Assembly (NCBI GenBank): GCA_002722385.1
Contig: PBLR01000036.1
Span: 1-15,268 of the forward strand
DNA: 15,268 nucleotides
DNA from: SAR116 cluster bacterium
Lineage (GTDB): Bacteria; Pseudomonadota; Alphaproteobacteria; Puniceispirillales; Puniceispirillaceae
Reading direction: 5' to 3'
The notes under the pieces: generated by a model
Told to the model about the DNA's origin: nothing
What the model saw: the letters and a program-made list of their open reading frames with translations, nothing else
Database searches by the model: none
Shown here: one piece after another, positions 6,615-14,939 of the stretch
Position numbering within the stretch: the first letter of the stretch is position 1
Layout of the letters: each line of letters starts with the position of its first letter
Position numbers and translations under genes: made by a program

Positions 6615-7694
6615 ATGACAGACCATAAACACAAGATGTCTGATTTTGCAGGCTTTGATACTGATGCGCTGCTGAGCTGGTATGATCAACATGCTCGTCA
6701 TCTGCCCTGGCGGGCCTTCAGCCCTGAACGGGCCCCGGCTTATCATGTATTTTTGTCTGAACTGATGCTGCAACAGACGGTGGTGGCCACAGTCATCCCC
6801 TATTTTCAGGCTTTTCTCCGCAGATGGCCGGATATTCAGGCGCTGGCTGCAGCAGATGAAGATGAGATTCTGAAAGCCTGGGCCGGGTTGGGGTATTATG
6901 CTCGCGCCCGCAATATGCTTAAAGCGGCCAGAGCGGTTTGTGAAGAGTATAATGGCCGCTTTCCTGAACGTGCAGATCAGCTGATCAAACTGCCTGGCAT
7001 CGGCCCCTATACAGCCGGGGCCATCGCCGCTATCGCTTTTGACCAGCCGGCGGTGGTTCTGGATGGCAATATTGAACGTGTGCTGATCCGGTTCGCGGCC
7101 ATAGACAGGCCCAAAAAACAAGTAAAAGACAGGCTGGCACAGGGCTATTCATCTGTGTTGCCGCGCATGCGCCTGTCTGATTTTCCGCAGGCGGTGATGG
7201 ATTTAGGTGCCACGGTCTGTACCCCAAAACAGGCCAGATGTGACTTATGTCCTCTTGCCAAGGGCTGTGCTGGCCGCCATCTTCCGGAACCGGCTGTCTT
7301 GCCAGTGAAACCGGTAAAATCAGCAAAGCCGGTGCGTCAGGGCAAAGTGCTTCTGATCACCAATCAGGATCAACAGGTGGTGATGATGCAGCGCCCGCCC
7401 TCAGGCCTTCTGGGCGGGATGCTGGGCTTTCCCTCCTCCGGCTGGGACAAAACCGCTATCGACCAGACCCTTGCTGCTGCTCTTGCAGACAAACCGCTTC
7501 TTGACCTGCCAGACCAGCTGAAGCACACCTTCACCCATTTCACAGCAGAACTTCAGATCAGCCTTGTTCAGATAGATGAAAACTGGTCTGTTCCGGCTGG
7601 CTATTTCTGGGCAGAGATATGCCCTGATGACTGGCCGTCTTTGTTCAAAAAAGCGTGGCAGCTTGCGGCCGCCTCTAAAGGGTTTAGTGATTGA
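6615..7694 (+). CDS. mutY: Adenine DNA glycosylase MutY
   Basis: MutY removes adenine mispaired with 8-oxoguanine, preventing G:C to T:A mutations. The 359-residue protein has all key parts. The catalytic glutamate is in SELMLQQT (E49, E. coli Glu37). The helix-hairpin-helix [12 protein letters not shown] spans 126-137, and the catalytic aspartate is in VLDGN (D150, E. coli Asp138). Four iron-sulfur cysteines at 202, 209, 212 and 218 keep the C-x6-C-x2-C-x5-C spacing. A C-terminal NUDIX-like 8-oxoG recognition domain spans about 240-350, with FTH at 306-308 where many MutYs have FSH. The frame is open back to 6483, but family alignment favours ATG 6615 or ATG 6636. No strong ribosome site precedes either. 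The 3' end overlaps purH tail to tail. Confidence 0.97.
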   Translation: MTDHKHKMSDFAGFDTDALLSWYDQHARHLPWRAFSPERAPAYHVFLSELMLQQTVVATVIPYFQAFLRRWPDIQALAAADEDEILKAWAGLGYYARARNMLKAARAVCEEYNGRFPERADQLIKLPGIGPYTAGAIAAIAFDQPAVVLDGNIERVLIRFAAIDRPKKQVKDRLAQGYSSVLPRMRLSDFPQAVMDLGATVCTPKQARCDLCPLAKGCAGRHLPEPAVLPVKPVKSAKPVRQGKVLLITNQDQQVVMMQRPPSGLLGGMLGFPSSGWDKTAIDQTLAAALADKPLLDLPDQLKHTFTHFTAELQISLVQIDENWSVPAGYFWAEICPDDWPSLFKKAWQLAAASKGFSD

Positions 7695-9279
7695 AATGGC
7701 GCATGCCAGTAAAGGCCATCGCGATACCGGCCTCATCAGCCGCCGCGATCACCTCATCATCACGCACTGACCCGCCAGGCTGAATAACCGCAACCGCGCC
7801 GGCCTCTACCGCGGTCATCAGGCCGTCTGCAAAGGGGAAAAAAGCATCAGAAGCCACCACAGAACCGCTGGTGCGTGGTGTCGCCCAGCCGTGATGCGTG
7901 GCCATATCTTTGGCTTTTTGTGCCGCCAGACGGCAGCTGTCAACACGGCTCATCTGGCCCGCCCCGATACCGGCGGAAATGCCATCTTTTACATAGACAA
8001 TCGCATTTGATTTCACATGTTTGGCAATTTTCCAGGCGGTCAGCATATCTTCAATCTGGGCATCTGTTGGCTGCACTTTGGTGACAATATTCAGATCCTC
8101 TTTTGTGATCTGCCCGTTATCACGGCTCTGCACCAGATACCCGCCCAACACTGATTTAATCTGCAAACCGGGATGCGCCGGATCAGGCATCTGGCCAGTC
8201 AGCAGCACCCGCAGATTGCGCTTTGCCTGCAGCACGGCCAACGCCTCTTCATCCGCATCAGGGGCAATCACAACTTCTGTAAAGATAGACGACACCGCTT
8301 CTGCCGCCTGCCGGTCCAGGCCGCGGTTACAGGCGACAATGCCGCCAAATGCGCTGACCGGATCAGCGGCCAGTGCGTTATCCCAGGCCTCACTCAGGCT
8401 GGCGGCAACAGCCACCCCGCAGGGGTTAGCATGTTTGATAATCGCGATTGCGGGGTCTGAAAACTCACTGACCAGACGAAGCGCGGCATCTGTGTCATTG
8501 ATGTTGTTATAAGACAGCGCCTTGCCTTGTATCTGGCGGGCGCTCACCACAGACGGCTCATCAGCAGAACTGGCATACAGGCCCGCGCTCTGATGCGGGT
8601 TTTCCCCATAGCGCAAATCAAGCGTCTTACTGGCTGATATCGCCAGAGCCTCTGCCGCCTGATCAGCTTCATCTTCAGCACAATGCTGGGTCAGCCAGCT
8701 GGCGATCATCTGGTCATAGGCAGCGGTTTTGGCAAAGGCTTTTTTGGCCAGTTGCCGTCTTGTTGCGGCATCAACCGCGCCGTTCTGCCTCAGCGCGGTG
8801 GCCAGCTTGTCATAATCGTCAGGATCGGTGACCACAGTAACAAAAGGATGGTTTTTTGCCGCCGCGCGGATCATGGCTGGCCCGCCAATATCGATATTCT
8901 CAACCGATGTTTCAAAATCCGCACCAGCAGCGATGGTCTGGGCAAACGGGTACAGATTGGCAACAATCATATCAATAGGGCCAATGGCGTGTTCATCCAG
9001 CGCGGCCATATGGGCTTGCTTATCGCGTCTGGCCAGAATGCCGCCATGAATATGCGGATGCAGGGTTTTGACCCGCCCGTCCATAATTTCCGGAAACCCT
9101 GTCACTGAGGATACATCCGTAACCTCGAGCCCGGCCTCGCGCAGCGCGGTTGCTGTTCCGCCAGTTGACAGTAAATTTATATTCAGCTCAGCAAGGCATC
9201 TGGCAAAAGCGATCAGACCTGTTTTATCAGAAACAGACAAAAGGGCTGTTTTGATCTGTTGCGGGCCGGTATCGAACAT
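7684..9279 (-). CDS. purH: Bifunctional AICAR formyltransferase / IMP cyclohydrolase PurH
   Basis: PurH performs the last two steps of purine synthesis, formylating AICAR and closing the ring to IMP in the cytoplasm. The 531-residue protein starts [20 protein letters not shown]. The N-terminal MGS-like cyclohydrolase domain (about 10-150) has [23 protein letters not shown] and HGGILARR. The C-terminal transformylase domain has [24 protein letters not shown], the catalytic KH in [23 protein letters not shown] and KSNAIVY, and ends [13 protein letters not shown]. Length is typical. ATG 9279 is preferred over upstream in-frame starts because AAAGGA lies at suitable spacing and the protein then begins as the family does. 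It is the last gene of the rsmB - heparinase-like - purH run. A dyad in the leader could affect expression. Confidence 0.98.
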   Translation of the reverse strand: MFDTGPQQIKTALLSVSDKTGLIAFARCLAELNINLLSTGGTATALREAGLEVTDVSSVTGFPEIMDGRVKTLHPHIHGGILARRDKQAHMAALDEHAIGPIDMIVANLYPFAQTIAAGADFETSVENIDIGGPAMIRAAAKNHPFVTVVTDPDDYDKLATALRQNGAVDAATRRQLAKKAFAKTAAYDQMIASWLTQHCAEDEADQAAEALAISASKTLDLRYGENPHQSAGLYASSADEPSVVSARQIQGKALSYNNINDTDAALRLVSEFSDPAIAIIKHANPCGVAVAASLSEAWDNALAADPVSAFGGIVACNRGLDRQAAEAVSSIFTEVVIAPDADEEALAVLQAKRNLRVLLTGQMPDPAHPGLQIKSVLGGYLVQSRDNGQITKEDLNIVTKVQPTDAQIEDMLTAWKIAKHVKSNAIVYVKDGISAGIGAGQMSRVDSCRLAAQKAKDMATHHGWATPRTSGSVVASDAFFPFADGLMTAVEAGAVAVIQPGGSVRDDEVIAAADEAGIAMAFTGMRHFNH

Positions 9280-9301
9280 CAGCGTCGTCCTTTGTTGGTG
9301 C

Positions 9302-9339
9302 GGCATAAAGATGAAGCGGGGTTGCGGTGTGTTTATGCC
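9302..9339 (-). promoter_or_regulatory. Inverted repeat in the purH leader
   Basis: On the minus strand GGCATAAA (9332-9339) and TTTATGCC (9302-9309) form a perfect eight-base inverted repeat around a 22-base C-rich spacer, ending 22 bases before the purH ATG. The ribosome site lies just outside the stem. It could be an RNA hairpin, a split operator, or a remnant 3'-end structure of the upstream gene. It does not match a purine riboswitch that I recognise. Confidence 0.4.
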
Positions 9340-9366
9340 TAATGGAGGCTGAAAACACAAGACCGG

Positions 9367-11040
9367 CTAGCGTGTGGCCCGCGGGGCAGACGGGCTGTGG
9401 CGGTTAAAGGCCCAGCTTATATCGGCTGTGCCGTTGACCTGGATATGATGGGCGGGGGTGCGGATCACAATCTGCTGACAGGACAGACGGGATGTGCCGT
9501 CCATATAGACAGACTGATCCAGAAACACCTCGCCACCGCGGCATTTAAACACCCAGCCCGTTTTCTGATTATGAATCTTCAGCAACACCTGGTTCTGCTT
9601 GATTTTGGCAGCACTGACAAGGGGATGAAGATGAAAGCGGGTGATCGCTTCAGTCGGGATTTCGCCAGGCGCACCTGTATAGCTGAGCGTGTCTTTTCCG
9701 CGCAGGCTGTTTCCTGATTTTGCCAGAAACAGCTGGCGCTTATGGATAATGCCATGGCTTTTACCATACCCATCATGAAGCCCTTCAATCAAAAAGCCGT
9801 CATCTGCGGTGGTCACATCAAGGCTCTGAACGGAGGCGGGCAGGCCGGCCAGGGGCCGGTGGTTATCCAGCCCGTCAAGAGTCAGACAGGAATGAGCGGC
9901 TGTCTGACACAAAGCTCTGTTCAGGCGCGGCTCTGGGCTGGTCTGGCCTGAATTGACGATAAACTGATGATTAGAAACAGAAAATTCAAACGCAAACACA
10001 CTTGCCGGTGTGCCGGAATCAGCTTGTGTTCTGGCAACAGGGCTTACAGGGCCGCTGACGCCGGTATCCATGATCACCAGGCTACGCGCCGCAGACAGCC
10101 GCACAAATCCGGTATCTTCCGCAATCGAAATAACGCGGCCCTTTACCGCACATCTGCTGATGATCTGTTCAATCTCTGCTGCGGGGAGGGCGCCGGCAAA
10201 ATGGAAATGGGCAAAATCACCTGAAGCATGACGCCACATTTTTGCAATCGCCGCCATCTTCAAGATAAGCTCTTCCAGGCCCGGCCTGTCTGCAAGACCG
10301 ATCTGGGCCATCGCGACCCGGCATTCCAGCAACAGACGAAGCAAATCCAGATGGGTTTCGGGCCGCCGTGATTTATGCCCGCCATCAGGGTTTAACTGGC
10401 CTTTGACCTTGGGGATGATCAGGTCAAGCAGCGCATTGATATCTTTTGCCCCTTTCACAGCTTGCAGCGGTATGTTCAACGCCACCTGGCCTGTGACCAG
10501 TCCGGTCAAGGCCACAAGCTGGTCAAAAGGAGAGGTCAGCCGCTGCCAGTCTAAGGACAGACAGCGGAACTGTACCGCCATCATCTGTTTTAACTGATGC
10601 TGGAAGTCTTCATCAGCAGACTCCCCGAACCAGCCATAGGTCAGGCATAAATTGGTCAGCCGTGTGGCGATAATATCTGGCCGCCAGGCCACCGGCGACC
10701 AGTCTTTATGTTCAGCCAGCCAACGCAGGATCAGCGTGCGGGCGGTCATTCTGGCCCGGCTGCCGCCATAATCACGCAAATCACGGATCCAGTTAAATCG
10801 CGCGAACGGTTCAGAAGACAGCGGAAAAGGCAGGGTGCCTTGCGCAATCAGCGCGCCGTTCTGGGGGTTGCCTTTCCAGGGGTCAACAAAAATTGGCAGA
10901 GGTGATGCCGGTTGTGGCCCGTTCAGCTGCCAGCCAAACAACCAGGACTGACGATAGAGAATTTCAAGCTTGGTCAGCTTCCACCGTGTCATCATGTGGT
11001 CAGGCGGCGAAGGGGATTTAGATGTTCTTTTTTTTGCCAT
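9367..11040 (-). CDS. Heparinase II/III-like family protein
   Basis: A 557-residue protein of the heparinase II/III-like family. The N-terminal half is helical (WIRDLRDYGG near 86-95, then repeats of the alpha/alpha-toroid kind) and carries the characteristic NPDGGHKSRRPETHLDLL stretch near 217-234. The C-terminal half is beta-rich, with FSVSNHQFIVNSGQ, AHSCLTLDG, RFHLHP and a closing QQIVIRT and WAFNR. Proven relatives are polysaccharide lyases, but the substrate here is unknown. No signal peptide is visible: the N-terminus is basic and polar (MAKKRTSKSPSPPDHM), so it may work in the cytoplasm. ATG 11040 is preferred over GTG 11046; neither has a clear ribosome site. It lies between rsmB and purH, an order recurrent in alphaproteobacteria, which may mean a role in wall or glycan turnover, but that is conjecture. 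Confidence 0.85.
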   Translation of the reverse strand: MAKKRTSKSPSPPDHMMTRWKLTKLEILYRQSWLFGWQLNGPQPASPLPIFVDPWKGNPQNGALIAQGTLPFPLSSEPFARFNWIRDLRDYGGSRARMTARTLILRWLAEHKDWSPVAWRPDIIATRLTNLCLTYGWFGESADEDFQHQLKQMMAVQFRCLSLDWQRLTSPFDQLVALTGLVTGQVALNIPLQAVKGAKDINALLDLIIPKVKGQLNPDGGHKSRRPETHLDLLRLLLECRVAMAQIGLADRPGLEELILKMAAIAKMWRHASGDFAHFHFAGALPAAEIEQIISRCAVKGRVISIAEDTGFVRLSAARSLVIMDTGVSGPVSPVARTQADSGTPASVFAFEFSVSNHQFIVNSGQTSPEPRLNRALCQTAAHSCLTLDGLDNHRPLAGLPASVQSLDVTTADDGFLIEGLHDGYGKSHGIIHKRQLFLAKSGNSLRGKDTLSYTGAPGEIPTEAITRFHLHPLVSAAKIKQNQVLLKIHNQKTGWVFKCRGGEVFLDQSVYMDGTSRLSCQQIVIRTPAHHIQVNGTADISWAFNRHSPSAPRATR

Positions 11041-11114
11041 GACCACGATAAAGATTATTCAAAAATCGCTGCTGAAAGACATCTTGCACACAGCTACAGA
11101 ACGCCTCTGCCAAA

Positions 11115-12551
11115 TTATGCCGTCACCGGTCTCAGCCGCGCAATAAAAAAACCATCATTTCCGGTTTCACTATATGTTCTGGCTTTGGCCGGGGGCAGGC
11201 GCTCACCACTCAGGCAGGTCGGCAGAATACGAACCCAGCCTTCTGTGCTCAGAGCGGGCGAAAACAGCCCCAGCTCTTCTGAACCGAAGCTGTCGAGCAT
11301 CGCCAGACCCTTGCTGATAACCTCAGTGACCACCTGCTCACCTTCTTCTTGCTGCAGCGAGCAGGTGGCATATAAAACAAACCCGTCTGATTTCACCCAT
11401 CGCAAGGCCGCGGCCAGCATCTCTGTTTGTCTGCTTTTCAGCTCAGCCAGCTCAAGCTCTTTGCTGCGCACCAGAATATCTGGTCGCCGCCTGATTGTGC
11501 CGGTGGCTGAACAGGGCGCATCCAGCAAGATCACATCTGGTCTGGCCTTTGTGGCCATCCTGTCAAACTCAGCTGACAGGATATCTGCCTCAATCACTTC
11601 CGCCGCCAGCCCCAGCCTGTTCATATTTGCCTTCAGCCTGTCCAGGCGGCGGGCATCAGCATCAACAGCTGTGACCTCTGCTCCGGCGGCGGCCAGCTGG
11701 GCGGTTTTGCCGCCCGGGGCAGCACATAAATCCCAGATAATCTTGCCAGGGCCGGCCTTGGCCAGCGTACCGCACAGCGCAGCGGCGGCATCTTGTACCC
11801 ACCACAGCCCGTCTTCATAAGACGGCATTTGCCGGATATCACCATCAAAATGGCAGCGTAGGGTGTGGTCCTGCAGATGCACCCCGGCCAGAGCCTCAGC
11901 CAGCTTGGTCTGATCAGCATCTGGCTTCAGCGTCAGATCAAGCGGCGGCGTGGTCATCGCCAGTTCCGCGATTGCGGCTGTTTGCTCAGGCCCATAGGCG
12001 GCTGCCCAGCTTGACTTCAACGTCGCAGGCAGATTATCCAGCATAGATGTCAGCCCCAGCAGGCTGTCTTGCTCACGAATGGCGCGCCGCATCACCGCAT
12101 TGACCAGCCCGGTTGCCCGGTCCTGTTTCAAGGTTCTGGCCAGCTCAACAGATGTGTTTGTTGCTGCATGCGGGCTGGTGTCCAGAAATAACAGCTGTAC
12201 CAGGCCCAGATGCAGGATAAGCGTGATGTCATCTGAAGCTGGTTTTGACAAACAATGGTCAATGATTTTCTGTGTCTGTCCATACCGGCGTAGACAGCTT
12301 GTCACCAAAAGCCGGGCAAAGGCGCGGTCACGCCGTTCTAAGCAAGCAAACATCTTGTTCCGCGCCAGCGCCGCATCGCTCACCATATTGTTGACAAGGA
12401 TATCTTTTAAGACCGTAAAGGCGGCCAGACGGGCAGAACCATCTGCCTTGACTTCAGGCCGGGCCTTGGCGGCGGGGCGCTTGCCTCGACCGCCTCGTTT
12501 TGCTTTGGCGGGGGGCAGGAGCTGTTTCAGCTTCAGCGTCTTTTTGGGCAT
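11115..12551 (-). CDS. rsmB: 16S rRNA (cytosine-967 C5)-methyltransferase RsmB family
   Basis: RsmB methylates C967 of 16S rRNA using S-adenosylmethionine. A basic linker (MPKKTLKLKQ, RGGRGK) precedes a NusB-like RNA-binding domain (about 35-170, including SARLAAFTVLKDIL and LVNAVMRRAI). The methyltransferase domain follows, with the SAM motif DLCAAPGGKTAQLAA near 272, AVDADARRLDRL, the catalytic-cysteine motif DAPCSATGTIRRRPD near 344 and the second cysteine in YATCS near 393. It ends NDGFFIARLRPV. The other family reading is a close RNA m5C methyltransferase, but the NusB fusion is characteristic of RsmB. The frame opens at GTG 12608 and ATG 12605; I prefer ATG 12551 because a TAATAT box at 12615-12620 would put the transcript start near 12608. 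ATG 12560 is another option. Confidence 0.93.
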   Translation of the reverse strand: MPKKTLKLKQLLPPAKAKRGGRGKRPAAKARPEVKADGSARLAAFTVLKDILVNNMVSDAALARNKMFACLERRDRAFARLLVTSCLRRYGQTQKIIDHCLSKPASDDITLILHLGLVQLLFLDTSPHAATNTSVELARTLKQDRATGLVNAVMRRAIREQDSLLGLTSMLDNLPATLKSSWAAAYGPEQTAAIAELAMTTPPLDLTLKPDADQTKLAEALAGVHLQDHTLRCHFDGDIRQMPSYEDGLWWVQDAAAALCGTLAKAGPGKIIWDLCAAPGGKTAQLAAAGAEVTAVDADARRLDRLKANMNRLGLAAEVIEADILSAEFDRMATKARPDVILLDAPCSATGTIRRRPDILVRSKELELAELKSRQTEMLAAALRWVKSDGFVLYATCSLQQEEGEQVVTEVISKGLAMLDSFGSEELGLFSPALSTEGWVRILPTCLSGERLPPAKARTYSETGNDGFFIARLRPVTA

Positions 12552-12614
12552 CTCGACCATGCCATAGCCAATAGACCAGAAATCCGCATCTTGTCCAGAC
12601 CTCATCACTTGCCC

Positions 12615-12620
12615 ATATTA
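12615..12620 (-). promoter_or_regulatory. Possible -10 box of rsmB
   Basis: TAATAT on the minus strand is a good -10 match in the 130-base gap between rsmB and the divergent small gene, but no convincing -35 lies 16-18 bases upstream. If real, it favours an internal rsmB start at 12551 or 12560. Confidence 0.25.
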
Positions 12621-12681
12621 GCTGAAGAGTGTTGTTGATTGGACGAACATAACAGCCATTTTATCGCTAAAGGGGGCAGTG

Positions 12682-12852
12682 ATGACATCTGATAAACCAC
12701 AGCCATCTGAACAGACAGATACAAAAACACCGCCAGATAAGGCCGCACAGCCTGCTCCGTCCGCCCCGCAACAAGAACGCGGCGGGCCAAAAGGACCTGA
12801 GCCGACCCGCTATGGCGATTGGGAAAATAATGGCCGCTGCACCGATTTTTAA
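12682..12852 (+). CDS. Small DUF1674 protein, succinate dehydrogenase assembly factor 4-like
   Basis: A 56-residue protein starting MTSDKPQPSEQ, with a low-complexity, proline- and glutamine-rich N-terminal part and a conserved C-terminal block GPKGPEPTRYGDWENNGRCT followed by DF. This block (R-Y-G-D-W-E-x-x-G-R-C-x-D-F) is the hallmark of DUF1674/SDHAF4. The mitochondrial member (Sdh8/SDHAF4) binds flavinylated SdhA and protects it before succinate dehydrogenase assembly; the bacterial role is presumed alike. A strong ribosome site AGGGGG lies seven bases before the ATG. No signal peptide or membrane segment is seen, so it should be cytoplasmic. The sdh genes are not in this window. It is divergent from rsmB and heads a plus-strand run with the DUF1491 gene 27 bases later. 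Confidence 0.88.
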   Translation: MTSDKPQPSEQTDTKTPPDKAAQPAPSAPQQERGGPKGPEPTRYGDWENNGRCTDF

Positions 12853-12879
12853 GATCTCTGCCGCCTGTCTTGTTACGTT

Positions 12880-13218
12880 ATGAGTAGAGTGACCACCACC
12901 ATTCTTGTGTCCTCTGCGCTGCGAAATGCACAGGCCAGCGGCATTTTTGCTTCTGTGCTCAGACAGGGTGATGACCGCGCAGGCACCATTTTTGTCGAGG
13001 TGGAAGTCAGCTTTTCCAGCTCACATCTGTATGGCCGGCAAGTCAGTTTTGATGGTGATTATGAATGGGTCTGTCTGACTGGTGAAGACCCGGTGGCCTC
13101 TGCTGTGGTTGCTGAACGTCTGGAAAAAGAAGCTTCGCGGGATCCGGATTGCTGGGTGATTTGTGTCCAGGACCCGAAAGGCCGGAATATATTTACACTT
13201 GATGAGGTTTCAGGATAA
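12880..13218 (+). CDS. DUF1491 family protein
   Basis: A 112-residue soluble protein of unknown function. The pattern is that of DUF1491: an N-terminal ILVSSALRNAQASGIFASVL helix, a glycine/aspartate turn and the strand GTIFVEVEVSFSSSHLYGRQ, then a strand with YEWVCLTGED, a charged helix (VVAERLEKEASRD) and the closing PDCWVICVQDPKGRNIFTL. DUF1491 is, as far as I recall, confined mainly to alphaproteobacteria. The ATG at 12880 has no clear ribosome site, so expression may depend on the small gene upstream; GTG 12889 is an alternative start. Function cannot be inferred beyond likely co-transcription with its neighbours. Confidence 0.8.
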   Translation: MSRVTTTILVSSALRNAQASGIFASVLRQGDDRAGTIFVEVEVSFSSSHLYGRQVSFDGDYEWVCLTGEDPVASAVVAERLEKEASRDPDCWVICVQDPKGRNIFTLDEVSG

Positions 13219-13269
13219 TGAGGCCACACCGGGCAGACTGAACGCTGATGAAAAGGACCTGTTGAGACA

Positions 13270-14604
13270 ATGACACAGAAAAAAGCCGCACTGCACAGGC
13301 TGGTGGACTATTCAGCAGAACAAATCGCCACTTTGCTTCTGCGTGTGGAAGATGATTTAAGCCCCTATATGGCGCAGGTTCAGCCAGTGATTGACCAGGT
13401 CCGCCGTGACGGGGATGCCGCTCTTGTGGCGCTGGCCGAACGGTTTGACAAGGCGGATATGACCGGCAAGGCGCTTTTGGCGACCAAGGCAGAAATTGAC
13501 GCAGCCTTTGACCAGCTTGACCCGGCCCTGATTGACGCGCTTGGCTATGCGGCTGACAATATCCGGCGGTTTCATGAATGCCAGAAGCCTGAAGATGACT
13601 GGTCTGTTGAAATCCGCCCGGGCATAGATGTGGGGGAACGGGCCTTTCCGATTGAACGTGTGGCCTTATATTCACCGCGCGGTAAAGGCAGCTTCCCGTC
13701 TGTTACATTGATGACGGCGATACCGGCTGTTGTTGCTGGTGTACCGGAACCAATTATTCTGACCCCTCCCGGGGAAGACGGCAATATTGACCCGGCCACT
13801 TTGGTCGCTGCCCGTCTGGCCGGGGTCGAAAGAGTCGGCAAGGCAGGCGGGGCACAGGCTGTTGCGGCTGCGGCCTTTGGTACAGCCTCTATCCCGAAAT
13901 GTCAGAAGATAGAAGGCCCGGGCAGCCCGTGGTTTGTGGCGGCAAAACGTCTGCTGGCTGACAAGATTGACTCACGCCTGCCTGCTGGCCCCAGCGAGGT
14001 GATCGTGCTGGCAGATGACACCGCAAATCCGGAACTGGCGGCGCTGGATATTCTTATCGAAACTGAACATGGGCCGGATTCTTCTGGGTTTCTGGTGACC
14101 TGGTCAGAACAGCTGGCAGATCAGGTTCTGGCCTCTCTGCCGCGCTATCTGGCGAAGATGTCACCGCTCAGACAGGAATATGCGCTGACTGTTTTGTCAG
14201 GCACAAATGGCGGCATTGTGCTGGCGGACAGCCCTGAACAGGCTTATCGATTTATCAATGATTATGCCCCTGAACATTGCCAGATATTGTCCAAAGACCC
14301 GGACCGGCATTTGCCGCATATCACCACCGCCTCTGAAATTCTGCTGGGCGAATATGCTGCTGGATCGCTTGCCAATTATATGATGGGCCCGAACTGTGTG
14401 TTGCCGACATCAGGCGCAGCCCGGACTCATTCTCCTCTGGGGGTGCGCGATTTTGTGCGCACCGCCTCTGTGGGCCGTGTCTCAGCCGCCGGCTTTGCTG
14501 AAATGGCCCCTAAGACGGAAATATTCGCGCGGTATGAAGGTTTTGATGCCCATGCCAATTCGGTCTCCGCACTGCGCGAACAGCTGATGGCAGATGAAGA
14601 CTAA
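13270..14604 (+). CDS. Histidinol dehydrogenase family protein, divergent at the zinc site
   Basis: A 444-residue NAD-dependent dehydrogenase of the HisD family. It would normally be called hisD, the enzyme of the last two steps of histidine synthesis. Conserved parts are PSVTLMTAIPAVVAG (143-157), GKAGGAQAVAA, AGPSEVIVLAD (239-249), the catalytic-base pair E335-H336 in YAPEH (E. coli Glu326/His327) and H428 (E. coli His419). Zinc positions differ: E264 replaces Gln259 and N369 in LANYMMGPN replaces Asp360; C376 stands where E. coli has His367. The usual GPGN-x-[YF]-V box reads GPGSPWFV at 216-223. Numbering offsets of 5 then 9 are constant, supporting the alignment. This suggests a HisD paralogue with another substrate; a true HisD is not excluded. 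AAGGA lies 12 bases before the ATG and no his gene is nearby. Confidence 0.85.
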   Translation: MTQKKAALHRLVDYSAEQIATLLLRVEDDLSPYMAQVQPVIDQVRRDGDAALVALAERFDKADMTGKALLATKAEIDAAFDQLDPALIDALGYAADNIRRFHECQKPEDDWSVEIRPGIDVGERAFPIERVALYSPRGKGSFPSVTLMTAIPAVVAGVPEPIILTPPGEDGNIDPATLVAARLAGVERVGKAGGAQAVAAAAFGTASIPKCQKIEGPGSPWFVAAKRLLADKIDSRLPAGPSEVIVLADDTANPELAALDILIETEHGPDSSGFLVTWSEQLADQVLASLPRYLAKMSPLRQEYALTVLSGTNGGIVLADSPEQAYRFINDYAPEHCQILSKDPDRHLPHITTASEILLGEYAAGSLANYMMGPNCVLPTSGAARTHSPLGVRDFVRTASVGRVSAAGFAEMAPKTEIFARYEGFDAHANSVSALREQLMADED

Positions 14605-14613
14605 AGCGCTGCC

Positions 14614-14934
14614 TCAGCCAAGCGAAAGGCTGGTGTCAGAGGCTTCAGCCTCATAGGCATAGATATACACCCCGGCATAATGCTTTTCTGTGTAAGCCAG
14701 TGAATTGCGCAGCTCAGACAGGGTCTGGCTGGCGCGTGTCTCAAATTTGCGCAAATCTTCACTGCTGCTGAATTTCGTCTGAATCGTGACACTGCCGCAC
14801 TGGCCTAAGGACATATTCAGCGCTTTCAGATTGCACTCAACAATCAGCTTGCCAAATCCGTCTGAGATATAGGACGCGGCGATTTTCGCTTCTGCCATTG
14901 AAGGGAATTTCAGATTATAGACTTTTGCATACAT
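14614..14934 (-). CDS. Unrecognised 106-residue protein
   Basis: I do not recognise this gene. It begins MYAKVYNLKFPSMAEAKIAA, with strand, helix, a strand CGSVTIQTKFSSSEDLRKFE, a long helix (LRKFETRASQTLSELRNSL) and a last strand YAGVYIYAYEAE, then a polar tail. This beta-alpha-beta-beta-alpha-beta order resembles the dimeric alpha/beta-barrel (ABM-like) fold, but that is inference from pattern alone. There is no signal peptide or membrane segment. It starts five bases after the stop of the upstream gene without a clear ribosome site, so translational coupling is likely. Its end lies nine bases from the end of the HisD-family gene, facing it. Codon use looks like the neighbours, which favours a real gene. 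Confidence 0.65.
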   Translation of the reverse strand: MYAKVYNLKFPSMAEAKIAASYISDGFGKLIVECNLKALNMSLGQCGSVTIQTKFSSSEDLRKFETRASQTLSELRNSLAYTEKHYAGVYIYAYEAEASDTSLSLG

Positions 14935-14939
14935 AACAG

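Noticed and set aside
6507..7121. Long minus-strand open frame extending the DUF721 gene to 370 residues
   Set aside because: The extra part is antisense to the conserved mutY domain, has odd composition and no family resemblance; it is a shadow of mutY.
13218..13241. ATG overlapping the stop of the DUF1491 gene (TAATG)
   Set aside because: It opens a frame of only seven codons with no features; probably chance.
14615..14652. Hairpins CAGCC/GGCTG and GAGGC-TTCA-GCCTC near the end of the HisD-family gene
   Set aside because: Short stems lying mostly inside the facing small gene, with no T-runs; a shared terminator is possible but not supported.
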